Shown in pieces: positions 17,223 to 24,504 of a DNA stretch of 33,479 bases. The notes below the pieces were generated by a model. The model saw nothing but the letters and a program-made list of their open reading frames with translations, had not been told where the DNA came from and made no database searches. A program made the position numbers and the translations under genes. The DNA is taken from positions 1 to 33,479 of the forward strand of contig PKTU01000042.1 in NCBI GenBank assembly GCA_002869005.1. Reading direction: 5' to 3'. Within the stretch, counting starts at the first letter, position 1, and each line of letters opens with the position of its first letter. This DNA comes from Deltaproteobacteria bacterium (lineage in GTDB: Bacteria; Desulfobacterota; Deferrisomatia; Deferrisomatales; BM512).

Positions 17223-18194
17223 TTAGTAGAGCAGGCCCACGGCCTTTCTGAGCTTGTCTATGGTCTCCTGCGCGGTGGCTCTGGCCTTTTCGGCGCCTTT
17301 GGCAAGGATCTCGCGAATCTCGTCCGGGTTCGCCATCAGCGAGTCGAAGCGCTCCCGGTTGGGCTCAAAGCGTTCCCATATAATCTCAAGAAGCTCTTTT
17401 TTGACTTCACCGTAACCCATTCCGCCCGCCTTGAAACGCTCCCGCAGCGCCTCACGCTCTTCGGAGCCGATAAAGAGGGAGTAGATGGCGAAGACATTTG
17501 AGGTGTCGGGATCCTTGGGATCCTCGACCGCCGCCGCGTCGGTTACGATGCCCATTACGGACTTTTTCAGCTTCTTCTTGGTGGTGAATATCTCGATAGT
17601 GTTGCCGTATGACTTTGACATCTTCTGGCCGTCGGTGCCGGGTATTACGGCGAGGGAGTCGTCTATCTCTGCATCGGGCACGGTAAAGGTGTCGTCGCCA
17701 AACTGGTTGTTGAACTTTATCGCGATGTCACGCGCAACCTCAAGGTGCTGCTTTTGGTCGCGCCCAACGGGTACCACGTCGGAATGGTATAAAAGTATAT
17801 CCGCGGTCATGAGCACGGGGTACGCGAAGAGGCCGTGGTTGGGGATCAACCCCTTGGCTACCTTGTCTTTGTAGGAGTGGCAACGCTCAAGAAGCCCCAT
17901 CGGGGTGCGGGTGGAGAGTATCCAGGTAAGCTCCTGAACCTCCGGCACGTCCGACTGCACCCAGAAGGTGCATTTGTCAGGGTCGAGGCCCAGCGCGAGG
18001 AAGGCGGCGGCAGTTTCAAGGGTGTTGTGCGCCAGAAGCTCGCCATCCTGCACCGTGGTCATGGCATGGTAATTGGCGATGAAGGCGAAAAGGTCCGACT
18101 CCTCCTGATAACGGATCATCTTCTCCATCATGCCGAAATAATTGCCGATGTGCAGTACGCCAGAGGGCTGAATGCCTGAGAGCACCCTTTTCAT
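17223..18194 (-). CDS. trpS: Tryptophanyl-tRNA synthetase
   Basis: A 323-residue class I aminoacyl-tRNA synthetase that charges tRNA-Trp. The HIGH-type motif HIGN is at residues 15-18 and KMSKS at residues 191-195. Tryptophan-site segments FAFIANYHAMT, YPVLMTADILLYHSDVVPVGRDQKQH and the C-terminal anticodon-binding part are complete. A consensus promoter lies upstream (18245-18273) and a terminator follows, so it forms its own transcription unit, even though the TlpA-like gene upstream points the same way. Confidence 0.97.
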   Translation of the reverse strand: MKRVLSGIQPSGVLHIGNYFGMMEKMIRYQEESDLFAFIANYHAMTTVQDGELLAHNTLETAAAFLALGLDPDKCTFWVQSDVPEVQELTWILSTRTPMGLLERCHSYKDKVAKGLIPNHGLFAYPVLMTADILLYHSDVVPVGRDQKQHLEVARDIAIKFNNQFGDDTFTVPDAEIDDSLAVIPGTDGQKMSKSYGNTIEIFTTKKKLKKSVMGIVTDAAAVEDPKDPDTSNVFAIYSLFIGSEEREALRERFKAGGMGYGEVKKELLEIIWERFEPNRERFDSLMANPDEIREILAKGAEKARATAQETIDKLRKAVGLLY

Positions 18195-18244
18195 GACTTC
18201 ACGAGCTCCATCTTTTGAGTGAGTAAAGTAGCGTAAACCCGGAG

Positions 18245-18273
18245 ATTATCGGGGAGGGTGGGTAAAGTGTCAA
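18245..18273 (-). promoter_or_regulatory. Sigma-70-type promoter for trpS
   Basis: On the minus strand TTGACA (18273-18268) is followed after exactly 17 bases by GATAAT (18250-18245). Both hexamers and spacing fit the housekeeping consensus (6/6 and 5/6). The -35 overlaps the stop of the TlpA-like gene. The predicted start near 18238 gives a leader of about 44 bases before the trpS ATG. No trp-type attenuator or T-box is visible in that short leader. Confidence 0.72.
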
Positions 18274-18794
18274 TACTCCGCGGCCAACCTTACTACAACT
18301 TTCTCGATGGCCTCGCCAATGTAGGGGTCGTAGCCGGTGAAATCGCCCTGGATTACACCGTTTCTATCAATTACGAAGACACGGGGAATAGGCGAGACGC
18401 CGAAGTCCATCATCGTCTTCCTGTCGGAGAAGACTATCGGGTAATCGACAGTGGTGCGGGTGAGGAAATTTTTAACATCTTCCGGATTGTTGTCCAGGCT
18501 CATGCCCACGAAGATGACGCCGTTCTCTTTATTTTCATTATATATTTTGTTCAGGTGCGGTATCGCGGCGCGGCAAGGGGGGCACCAAGTGGCCCAAAAG
18601 TCTATAAGAATTACTTTTCCCTTGAGATCGCTGTAGCTTAGTGTTCCTCCGTCAACCTTTGGGAGTACCCAGTCAGGGACCGGCTTGGAGGATTTAGGCT
18701 TGGCTTTGTTGGCGCTGTCGCTGCACCCCGCCGACGCCAGAAGTGCGGCGATAAGGAGAAGCGGCAAGATTTTCTTGGTACGGTTCAACATCAT
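18270..18794 (-). CDS. TlpA-like thiol-disulfide oxidoreductase lipoprotein
   Basis: A 174-residue envelope thioredoxin-fold protein. The start at the first of two adjacent ATGs (18794) is preceded by a GGGGAAG-type site; the longer upstream frame is unlikely because it would put residues before the signal peptide. A lipoprotein signal (LLLIAALLASAGC) ends in a lipobox with Cys24, so the protein is anchored to a membrane. The redox motif WCPPC is at residues 70-74, and the cis-proline lies in SPIPRVFVID. Such proteins reduce disulfides for cytochrome c maturation or similar tasks, consistent with ccsA elsewhere in the window. Confidence 0.9.
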   Translation of the reverse strand: MMLNRTKKILPLLLIAALLASAGCSDSANKAKPKSSKPVPDWVLPKVDGGTLSYSDLKGKVILIDFWATWCPPCRAAIPHLNKIYNENKENGVIFVGMSLDNNPEDVKNFLTRTTVDYPIVFSDRKTMMDFGVSPIPRVFVIDRNGVIQGDFTGYDPYIGEAIEKVVVRLAAEY

Positions 18795-18815
18795 TCTTCC
18801 CCAGGGGGTATGTAA

Positions 18816-18837
18816 AGAGAGCGCGTCGGCGCTCTCT
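18816..18837. repeat. Perfect inverted repeat upstream of the TlpA-like gene
   Basis: AGAGAGCGC and GCGCTCTCT form a 9-base perfect stem with a 4-base GTCG loop, ending 22 bases before the TlpA-like start. It has only TTT after it on the minus strand, so it is a weak terminator candidate; a leader hairpin or operator is equally possible. Confidence 0.55.
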
Positions 18838-18846
18838 GAATAAAAC

Positions 18847-18876
18847 ACCGGGAGAGGGTTAAAAGCTCACCCCGGT
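18847..18876 (-). terminator. Possible hairpin terminator (second in series)
   Basis: On the minus strand ACCGGG pairs with CCCGGT, with an inner GAG/CTC extension after a small asymmetric bulge and a 9-base loop, followed by GTTTTATT. This is compatible with termination of readthrough from the thioredoxin/FmdB transcript, but stem stability is modest. Confidence 0.42.
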
Positions 18877-18897
18877 AATCAACCGATTGAAATGAAA

Positions 18898-18918
18898 ACC
18901 CCCCATCCAAAGGAGGGT
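18898..18918 (-). terminator. Rho-independent terminator after the FmdB-like gene
   Basis: Minus-strand ACCCTCC pairs with GGGGGGT (one U-G wobble) around a 7-base loop, followed directly by TTTC. It lies about 70 bases after the stop of the FmdB-like gene and plausibly ends the sigma/anti-sigma/trxA/FmdB transcript. Confidence 0.5.
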
Positions 18919-18990
18919 ACTATCGGCAAAAGGTTTTTTCAATAAAGAGTTTTTTGCTTCTCAAGCGCCCACGGCGCTATGGCATCACCT

Positions 18991-19179
18991 TCAGGAGAAG
19001 CCGCCTGTGCCGCCCGGGGAGCAGGAGCTTCCCTTGGAGGAGGTGCCGAAAACCGACCACGCTCGCTCCATCTCGCTTCCGCATGAGGGGCATTTAGGCG
19101 CAGTCGCCCCTGCCGTTTTTTTGACCAGCTCTTCCACCTTCTTGTCGCAGGAGGAACAGCAAAACTCAATGATCGGCAT
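18991..19179 (-). CDS. FmdB-family zinc ribbon protein
   Basis: A 62-residue small protein with a zinc ribbon: Cys8 and Cys11 (CCSSC) pair with Cys30 and Cys33 (CPSC), matching the FmdB/CxxC_CXXC_SSSS regulatory-protein family. The tail after the ribbon is rich in serine and glycine (SSKGSSCSPGGTGG), as often seen. The family was named from formylmethanofuran dehydrogenase operons, but the role is unknown in most bacteria. It starts one base after the thioredoxin stop, so it is clearly cotranscribed. Confidence 0.88.
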   Translation of the reverse strand: MPIIEFCCSSCDKKVEELVKKTAGATAPKCPSCGSEMERAWSVFGTSSKGSSCSPGGTGGFS

Positions 19180-19180
19180 T

Positions 19181-19516
19181 TTAAAGGGCTTTTTCCATTG
19201 CGTCGATTATGTTGGGCTTGGGCACCGCGCCGACGATCTCAAGGTCGGAGAGCATCTCGCCGCCCTTGAAGAACTTTATGTTGGGAATGCTCCTGACATC
19301 GAATTTTCGAGGGGTTTCGGGAGACTCGTCCACGTTCATCTTCGCGATGACGAACCTGCCTGCGTACTCCTGGGCTATCTCCTCAAGAACCGGACCTATC
19401 ATCTGGCAGGGGCCGCACCAGGGCGCCCAGAAGTCAAGGAGGACGGGCAGGTCGGATTTTATTACCTTCTCATCGAAGTCGGCGTCAGTGACGTATACGA
19501 TATTTTCGCCAGCCAT
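19181..19516 (-). CDS. trxA: Thioredoxin
   Basis: A classical single-domain thioredoxin of 111 residues from ATG at 19516. The active site WCGPC has Cys34 and Cys37, DFWAPWCGPC is consensus, and the cis-proline is in RSIPNIKFF. An upstream in-frame TTG at 19525 would add three residues; the AAGGAG site sits only 3 bases before that TTG but 12 before the ATG, so the start is uncertain. It reduces protein disulfides in the cytoplasm. Its position downstream of an ECF sigma and zinc anti-sigma pair suggests redox-stress control. Confidence 0.95.
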   Translation of the reverse strand: MAGENIVYVTDADFDEKVIKSDLPVLLDFWAPWCGPCQMIGPVLEEIAQEYAGRFVIAKMNVDESPETPRKFDVRSIPNIKFFKGGEMLSDLEIVGAVPKPNIIDAMEKAL

Positions 19517-19573
19517 TTTATTCAACTGCTCCTTTCAAGTTTCGTTGCCGCCTGACCGGCGGCTCAGCAGGAA

Positions 19574-19597
19574 CCTCACCCGCCACCGCGGGAGAGG
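19574..19597. repeat. Intergenic inverted repeat between trxA and anti-sigma gene
   Basis: CCTC-A-CCCGC, loop CACC, GCGGG-A-GAGG gives a 9-base-pair stem with a central A-A mismatch. No T-tract follows on either strand. The CCTC/CCCGC...GCGGG/GAGG layout resembles short interspersed palindromes common between bacterial genes. A second small stem (GCCGCC/GGCGGC) lies at 19547-19563. Confidence 0.55.
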
Positions 19598-19645
19598 GCT
19601 ATAATAATTACAAGTACTCCTATGAGTATCAACGTTTCCAAAGCG

Positions 19646-19903
19646 TCACTCCTTCTCATCGGTACAGCGGCGACGGAGGAAGTCGTGCAGCTTGGTACGA
19701 ACGGGCGAGGGGATCTCCACCTCGTCCCCGGAGGTGTTGTAGAGCTTCACCGTCTTTTTCAGCGTGTTCATGAAAGCGACGCAGGGAGGGCAGTCGCCCA
19801 TGTGCTCGTCGATCTCATCGCACATTGAAGGGTCCAGCTCTTCGTCGATGTACTCGCTCAGCTTCTCCAGGATCTCCTTACAGGAGAGTTTATCATACGC
19901 CAA
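19646..19903 (-). CDS. Zinc-binding (ZAS-type) anti-sigma factor
   Basis: An 85-residue small protein with the ZAS motif His34-x3-Cys38-x2-Cys41 (HMGDCPPC) and Cys8 upstream. The spacing Cys8/His34/Cys38/Cys41 equals that of the redox-sensing anti-sigma factor RsrA (26, 4 and 3 residues apart). It has no membrane segment, so it is a soluble anti-sigma. It starts 2 bases after the sigma-factor stop, as expected for a sigma/anti-sigma pair. Predicted role: bind the ECF sigma factor and release it on signal; whether the signal is oxidation is inference. Confidence 0.85.
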   Translation of the reverse strand: MAYDKLSCKEILEKLSEYIDEELDPSMCDEIDEHMGDCPPCVAFMNTLKKTVKLYNTSGDEVEIPSPVRTKLHDFLRRRCTDEKE

Positions 19904-19905
19904 AG

Positions 19906-20517
19906 TTACTTTCCTTCCATCGCTTCGAGCTCCTCGGGGGCGAAATGGGAGCTAAGTATCTCCCTCAGAAAAATTCTCGCCCTGTGCAGCCTCGTTTTTA
20001 CAGCACCCTCGTTAATGCCTAAAGCATCGGCTGTCTCAGCCGTTGAAAGACCTTCTATATCTCTTAAGAGAACCACCGCGCGGTAATTCTCCGGCAGCTC
20101 CTTTATCGCCTCGGTCAAAATCTCCCTGACCTCTCCTGATTGGGCGGCGTCGGCAGGGTCGAAATCCCAATCCCTTATCTCGCGCCGCTTCAACTCCTCG
20201 TGGGTGGGGAGGGGGAGTTCGTCAAGCGGAAGCTCGGGTTTTCGCTTTCTAAAGAGCATAAAGGCGTGGTTGGTGGCGATTCTGTAAATCCACGTTGAGA
20301 AGGTGGAGTTGCCCTTGAAGGAGGCAATGTTCTTATATGCGGAGAGGTATGTCTCCTGTAGTAGCTCCTCCGCATCCGAAGGGTTGTTCACAAGGCGGAG
20401 GAGGTGGTTGTAAATCTTGCCCTCCGTCCTGCTTACCAGCTCCTCGAACGCCTCGAACTCACCCTTCTTCGCGCGCCCTATAAGCTCATTTTCTTCAGCC
20501 CTGTTTTCGCTGCTCAT
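19906..20517 (-). CDS. ECF-type RNA polymerase sigma factor
   Basis: A 203-residue sigma-70-family ECF factor from MSSENRAEENELIGR; an upstream ATG at 20604 overlaps the promoter and is rejected. Region 2 runs about 20-90 (YNHLLRLVNNPSDAEELLQETYLSAYKNI, TFSTWIYRIATNHA) and region 4 about 130-190 (LPENYRAVVLLRDIEGLS, INEGAVKTRLHRAR). The order is sigma, anti-sigma, thioredoxin, FmdB-like protein in one transcript. It belongs to the broad RpoE/SigR-like group. Confidence 0.95.
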   Translation of the reverse strand: MSSENRAEENELIGRAKKGEFEAFEELVSRTEGKIYNHLLRLVNNPSDAEELLQETYLSAYKNIASFKGNSTFSTWIYRIATNHAFMLFRKRKPELPLDELPLPTHEELKRREIRDWDFDPADAAQSGEVREILTEAIKELPENYRAVVLLRDIEGLSTAETADALGINEGAVKTRLHRARIFLREILSSHFAPEELEAMEGK

Positions 20518-20574
20518 GGATTTGATGCTTTTCCCCGGAAAAGGTAACAGATTGTGCTCTCGTTGTACGGGCAG

Positions 20575-20604
20575 ATAATAGCCATTAAGGGTCATATTAT
20601 GCAA
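20575..20604 (-). promoter_or_regulatory. Predicted promoter for the ECF sigma operon
   Basis: On the minus strand TTGCAT (20604-20599) is followed after 18 bases by TATTAT (20580-20575), close to the housekeeping consensus. The predicted start near 20568 gives a leader of about 50 bases before the sigma-factor ATG. A consensus for the ECF factor itself (such as GGAAT-type) was not identified. Confidence 0.55.
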
Positions 20605-20634
20605 ATTGAAAATCGGCGCGAAACCCCTTTTCGC

Positions 20635-20650
20635 ATACTATATATTGTGC
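20635..20650 (+). promoter_or_regulatory. NrdR box 1 upstream of nrdD
   Basis: ATACTATATATTGTGC matches 14 of 16 positions of the NrdR-box pattern acaCwAtATaTwGtgt as I know it. It lies immediately before and overlapping the extended -10 of the nrdD promoter. NrdR is the ATP-cone repressor of ribonucleotide reductase operons. Confidence 0.8.
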
Positions 20651-20656
20651 TAGAAT
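20648..20656 (+). promoter_or_regulatory. Extended -10 promoter for nrdD operon
   Basis: TGCTAGAAT fits TGnTATAAT with one mismatch in the hexamer. The 3' edge of NrdR box 1 overlaps it, and box 2 would lie just past the predicted start near 20663. A weak -35 is present about 17 bases upstream. Confidence 0.5.
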
Positions 20657-20665
20657 GCCAATTCG

Positions 20666-20681
20666 ATACCAGATGTTGAGC
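20666..20681 (+). promoter_or_regulatory. NrdR box 2 upstream of nrdD
   Basis: ATACCAGATGTTGAGC matches 10 of 16 positions of the same pattern and has the shared ATAC...GC frame of box 1. Its start is exactly 31 bases after that of box 1, which is the phased spacing known for tandem NrdR boxes. Confidence 0.68.
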
Positions 20682-20728
20682 AGAAAACCCGAATAACCAG
20701 TTGATTTTTTTAATGAAAGGAGACCTCG

Positions 20729-22879
20729 GTGGGCGAAGTCACAGATATCTCCGGGCGCATACAAGCGATTGATTCAACAGCCACCGACAAGGCCCTCTTT
20801 GTCCGCACCTCCGGCATGGAGATCGTCGAATGGGACCATAAGCGGATTGTCGATACGCTAATCCGCGAGACCTATATCGATGAAGACACGGCATGCCGCG
20901 TCGCAGATGAGGTGCAGAAGGTCATCTTAAGCTCCAAGATTGAGGTGCTGACGGCCCCCCTCGTCCGCGAGCTTGTAGACGCCAAGCTCATAGAGATGGG
21001 CCTTGAGAGCGCCCGCAGAATGCATACCCGCCTCGGTATGCCGCTCTACGACGTCGAGGAGCTTCTGGTAAACCACAATAAGGAGAACGCCAACGTCCCC
21101 CACGGGCCGGAAGCGACCAACCTCACCCTCGCCGAGAACATAAAGAAGGAGTACGCGCTACTCACCGTTTTCAGCCAGGATGTAGGCGACGCGCATATGC
21201 GCGGCGATATCCACATGCACGACCTCGGCTTCATCGACCGCCCCTACTGTTCCGGGCAGTCACTTGAGTACCTTAAAAAGTTCGGCCTGAACCTCCCCAA
21301 CGCCCTCGCGGTGGCTCGCCCCGCTAAGCGCGCCGACGTGCTTCTGGCGCACATGGTCAAGTTCGCCGCCGCGCTACAGTCGAACTTCGCGGGCGCTATA
21401 GGGTGGGATGCGGTGAACCTCTTCTTTGCACCATACCTCACAAATCTAAGCGACGACGATATCAAGCAGCTCGCGCAGATGATGATCTACGAATTCTCCC
21501 AGCAGGCCGTGGCGCGCGGCGGGCAGGCGATCTTTACCGATATCAACATCTATTGGGAGGTGCCAAAGCACTTTGAGGACGTCCCCGCGATAGGCCCCGG
21601 CGGGGAGTTTACGGGAAAAACCTACGGTGAGTATGAGAAGGACGCGCAGCGCTTTGCCAAGGCGCTCTTCGAGTGCTACATGGAGGGCGACGCCTGCGGC
21701 CGCCCCTTCTTCTTTCCCAAACCCCTCGTCCACATAACGGAGAAGTTTTTCAAAACCGAGGGGCATGAGGAGTTCCTTGAGCTCATCTGCAACGTCTCTG
21801 CTGAGAAGGGGACGACCTATTACGTCTTCGACCGTGGCGACACAGCGAAGATCTCCGAATGCTGCCGACTCTCCTTCAAACTTGAAAAACAAGACTTCGA
21901 GGATGCCAAGGAGCCATGGCGGATGCGCTACTCCGCCCTGCAAAACGTGACGATCAACCTCCCGCGCATCGCCTACAAGGCCGGCGGCGACGACCAGACG
22001 CTATTTACAGAGCTTACCAAGATGATGGAGCTTTGCTGCACCGCGCACCTTGAGAAGCGCGCCTTTATCGAGAAGCTCCTCAGCCAGGGCGAAAACGGGC
22101 CGCTTGCGCTGCTTACGATGAACCGCGACGGGCAGTCCTACCTCAGGATGCACCGCGTAAGCTACCTGATGGGCATGGTCGGCCTTAACGAGATGGTAAA
22201 GGTGCACGTAGGCACCGAGCTCCACGAGTCAGAGGAAGCGTTCAAGCTGGGGCTTAAGATTATCGCCCACATGAAGCTCCTCACAGACAAGTTCTCGCGC
22301 CACCACAAAATGCACTTTGTCCTTGAGCAGACCCCTGCGGAGTCCACCTCCTACCGCTTCGCCAAGCTCGACCTTAAGCACTTTAGCCCCATCGCGGGCC
22401 ACACAGTGCGCGGCGACATCTCAAACGGTAACGTATACTACACGAACTCGACGCAGCTCCATGTCGGCTGCGACGTTAACGCGGTGGACCGCGTCGGGCG
22501 CGAAGGACTCTTTCACCCCTTAATCGAGGCTGGCGCGATAACCCATATCTGGCTGGGTGAAGAGCGCCCCTCGGCGGCTAGCCTCGCCAACTTCGTCAAG
22601 AAAGTCTTTACCAATACGCACAACGACCAGATAGCCTTCAGCCCCGAATTCACCACATGCATAAGCTGTGGGCGCACCGAGCGGGGCCTCACCGAGACCT
22701 GTACCCGCTGCGGCAGCGACGACGTTGAGGGCATCACGCGGATCACCGGCTACTTCACCAAAGTAAGCTCCTGGAATGACGGCAAGTTGGGCGAGCTCGC
22801 CGAGCGCATGAGAAACAAAGGCTTTTTCGCCTCCAAACCCGCCACTTGCGATGAAGCCGACAGCGGCCAGGGAGGATAG
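20729..22879 (+). CDS. nrdD: Anaerobic (class III) ribonucleoside-triphosphate reductase
   Basis: A 716-residue glycyl-radical enzyme that makes deoxyribonucleotides without oxygen. It starts at GTG after an AAAGGAG site. An N-terminal ATP-cone (residues about 24-110, VRTSGMEIVEWDHKRIVDTLI) gives allosteric activity control. The catalytic domain includes YCSGQSLEYLKKFGLN. A zinc site is formed by CISCGRTERGLTETCTRC (about 641-658), and the candidate glycyl radical is Gly674 in RITGYF. The gene is followed by a small CxxC redoxin and nrdG. Tandem NrdR boxes precede it. Confidence 0.97.
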   Translation: MGEVTDISGRIQAIDSTATDKALFVRTSGMEIVEWDHKRIVDTLIRETYIDEDTACRVADEVQKVILSSKIEVLTAPLVRELVDAKLIEMGLESARRMHTRLGMPLYDVEELLVNHNKENANVPHGPEATNLTLAENIKKEYALLTVFSQDVGDAHMRGDIHMHDLGFIDRPYCSGQSLEYLKKFGLNLPNALAVARPAKRADVLLAHMVKFAAALQSNFAGAIGWDAVNLFFAPYLTNLSDDDIKQLAQMMIYEFSQQAVARGGQAIFTDINIYWEVPKHFEDVPAIGPGGEFTGKTYGEYEKDAQRFAKALFECYMEGDACGRPFFFPKPLVHITEKFFKTEGHEEFLELICNVSAEKGTTYYVFDRGDTAKISECCRLSFKLEKQDFEDAKEPWRMRYSALQNVTINLPRIAYKAGGDDQTLFTELTKMMELCCTAHLEKRAFIEKLLSQGENGPLALLTMNRDGQSYLRMHRVSYLMGMVGLNEMVKVHVGTELHESEEAFKLGLKIIAHMKLLTDKFSRHHKMHFVLEQTPAESTSYRFAKLDLKHFSPIAGHTVRGDISNGNVYYTNSTQLHVGCDVNAVDRVGREGLFHPLIEAGAITHIWLGEERPSAASLANFVKKVFTNTHNDQIAFSPEFTTCISCGRTERGLTETCTRCGSDDVEGITRITGYFTKVSSWNDGKLGELAERMRNKGFFASKPATCDEADSGQGG

Positions 22880-22883
22880 AGAG

Positions 22884-23129
22884 ATGACCCTGTTCACCAA
22901 GGAAAATTGCGAGAAGTGTGAATACGTAAAAGATAATTTTGATCTCTCCTCCCTAGGAGTCTCGATCGAGACCCTAGGGCCGGAGAACTCCGATGCGCTT
23001 GCCCATCTGGCGTGGCACGGGCTCGTGACAGTGGCGGAGAAGATGCTCCCCATTCTCGTGCTTGATGACTCCACCCACATAGCGGGGGCGCTGAAAATAA
23101 AGAAGTACCTCCAAACCCTGGAGCATTAA
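22884..23129 (+). CDS. Glutaredoxin/NrdH-like redoxin in the nrdD operon
   Basis: An 81-residue redoxin starting at ATG 22884, preceded by a GGGAGG site; an earlier ATG in nrdD adds a poor N-terminus. The redox motif CEKC has Cys9 and Cys12, and a cis-proline candidate lies in MLPILVLDD. The length and pattern fit a minimal glutaredoxin-like fold. Its place between nrdD and nrdG suggests it reduces the catalytic disulfide of NrdD, as in class III enzymes that use a redoxin rather than formate. Confidence 0.85.
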   Translation: MTLFTKENCEKCEYVKDNFDLSSLGVSIETLGPENSDALAHLAWHGLVTVAEKMLPILVLDDSTHIAGALKIKKYLQTLEH

Positions 23130-23828
23130 ATGAACGGCTTGCCCGCCGTTAAGGGTTTTATAGAGACTTCTTTCGTCGATTGGCAGGGGAGGATGGCCTC
23201 CGTGGTCTTCCTCCCCCGCTGCAATTTCCGATGCCCTTACTGCCATAACCATCGCCTGGTAACAGACCCGGAACAGTACCGCACCCTTGAGCTTGAGGGG
23301 ATATTCGCCAAGCTCGAAGGGCTTAGAGGATGGGTTGACGGCGTCTGCATAAGCGGCGGCGAGCCGACAATCCACACCTTTTTGCCGCAGTTCCTGGAGG
23401 AGTTCAAGGCGCGGGGCTGGCCCGTGAAGCTAGACACCAACGGCTCCAAGCCGAAGATGGTCGAGACCATTTTGATGACCGGCCTCGCAGAGGCTTTCTC
23501 GGTCGATGTCAAGGCGCCCCTTGAGTCGATTCCTTACAGGAAAAACGCGGGAAGGGGCGCTGACCCCGCCTCCGTCGCGCGCACCCTCGCCATCCTAGCG
23601 GATTGGGGGGTAGACGTAGAGGTTCGGACAACCGTCCACCCGGCGCTTCTCACCGTGGATGAGTGCGTACGTTTGCGTACGCAAGTCTCCGAGATCTTTG
23701 GGCGTCCGGTGAAGATTAAGTGGCAGCTTTGCAGGGGAGATGACACCCTTGACCCGTCCCTCGCCTCCGAGCATGCCCTTAAACTCGCCGATTTCGACAG
23801 GCTAGTAGAGGAGATTGAGGAAGCTTAG
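23130..23828 (+). CDS. nrdG: Anaerobic ribonucleotide reductase activating protein (radical SAM)
   Basis: A 232-residue radical SAM enzyme that installs the glycyl radical in NrdD. The [4Fe-4S] motif CNFRCPYC has Cys31, Cys35 and Cys38, and the SAM-binding CISGGEPTIH follows near residues 73-82. The length and the DTNGSKP segment fit the larger NrdG type that accompanies ATP-cone NrdD enzymes. It starts directly after the redoxin stop with no gap. Confidence 0.93.
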   Translation: MNGLPAVKGFIETSFVDWQGRMASVVFLPRCNFRCPYCHNHRLVTDPEQYRTLELEGIFAKLEGLRGWVDGVCISGGEPTIHTFLPQFLEEFKARGWPVKLDTNGSKPKMVETILMTGLAEAFSVDVKAPLESIPYRKNAGRGADPASVARTLAILADWGVDVEVRTTVHPALLTVDECVRLRTQVSEIFGRPVKIKWQLCRGDDTLDPSLASEHALKLADFDRLVEEIEEA

Positions 23829-23840
23829 CACCGTAAAACC

Positions 23841-23868
23841 TTGACATGTCGGCACTTTTACGCATAGT
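23841..23868 (+). promoter_or_regulatory. Possible promoter for gmhA and following genes
   Basis: TTGACA (perfect -35) is followed after 16 bases by CATAGT (4/6 match to -10). The predicted start near 23875 leaves about 32 bases to the gmhA start. The -35 is part of a GACATGTC palindrome flanked by GTAAAA/TTTTAC, which could also be an operator or a weak terminator after nrdG. Confidence 0.45.
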
Positions 23869-23906
23869 CTCTCACCCCCCGGAACCGCTTTTTTACGAGG
23901 GATGTC

Positions 23907-24503
23907 TTGAATCTCGAAGAACACGCACAGAGGATTTTGGCGGACGCCAAGAAGAGTGCAGCGCTCCTTGAGTCCTTTCTTACGGAAAATGCGCCAATGA
24001 TAGCGGATTTGGCGGCAGAGACCGTCGCAAGAATCCGTGAGGGCGGAAAAGTTATAGTTTTCGGCAACGGGGGCTCCGCGGCGGACGCACAACATTTGGC
24101 GGCGGAGTTTGTCGGGCGCTTCTTAAGGGAGCGCGAGCCGCTGCCGGCGATTGCCCTCTCTACAAATACCTCCTCCCTTACGGCAATCGGCAATGATTAC
24201 GGCTATAATGATGTCTTCGCACGTCAGCTCAAGGCTTTCGCGGGTCCCGACGATGTCGTCATAGGCATCTCCACTAGCGGGAACTCGCCCAATGTCGTAC
24301 TTGCCCTTGAGAAAGCGAGGGAGGTCGAAAGCTACACCGTGGGCCTGACCGGGGAAGGGGGCGGCAGGATGGAGGGGCTTTGCGACACGCTCTTCGCCGT
24401 TAAAACTCCCTACACTCCGAGGGTGCAGGAGTGCCATATAGCCCTGATACACGCTTTTTGCGATTGTGTGGAGCGCCTTTGGGTGGAAAGCGCGGAGGAG
24501 TAG
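23907..24503 (+). CDS. gmhA: Sedoheptulose-7-phosphate isomerase (SIS domain)
   Basis: A 198-residue SIS-domain isomerase that converts sedoheptulose-7-phosphate to heptose-7-phosphate, the first step of ADP-heptose synthesis for lipopolysaccharide. The SIS segments FGNGGSAADAQHLAAEFVGRF (about residues 51-71) and GISTSGNSPNVVLALEKA (about 112-129) are typical, and the C-terminal ECHIALIHAFCDCVE is the usual GmhA ending. The start is TTG with a GAGG site; no ATG fits. It implies a Gram-negative cell envelope. Confidence 0.95.
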   Translation: MNLEEHAQRILADAKKSAALLESFLTENAPMIADLAAETVARIREGGKVIVFGNGGSAADAQHLAAEFVGRFLREREPLPAIALSTNTSSLTAIGNDYGYNDVFARQLKAFAGPDDVVIGISTSGNSPNVVLALEKAREVESYTVGLTGEGGGRMEGLCDTLFAVKTPYTPRVQECHIALIHAFCDCVERLWVESAEE

Positions 24504-24504
24504 G

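Noticed and set aside
19547-19563. GCCGCC/GGCGGC stem as a terminator
   Set aside because: Only 6 base pairs and no T-tract on either strand.
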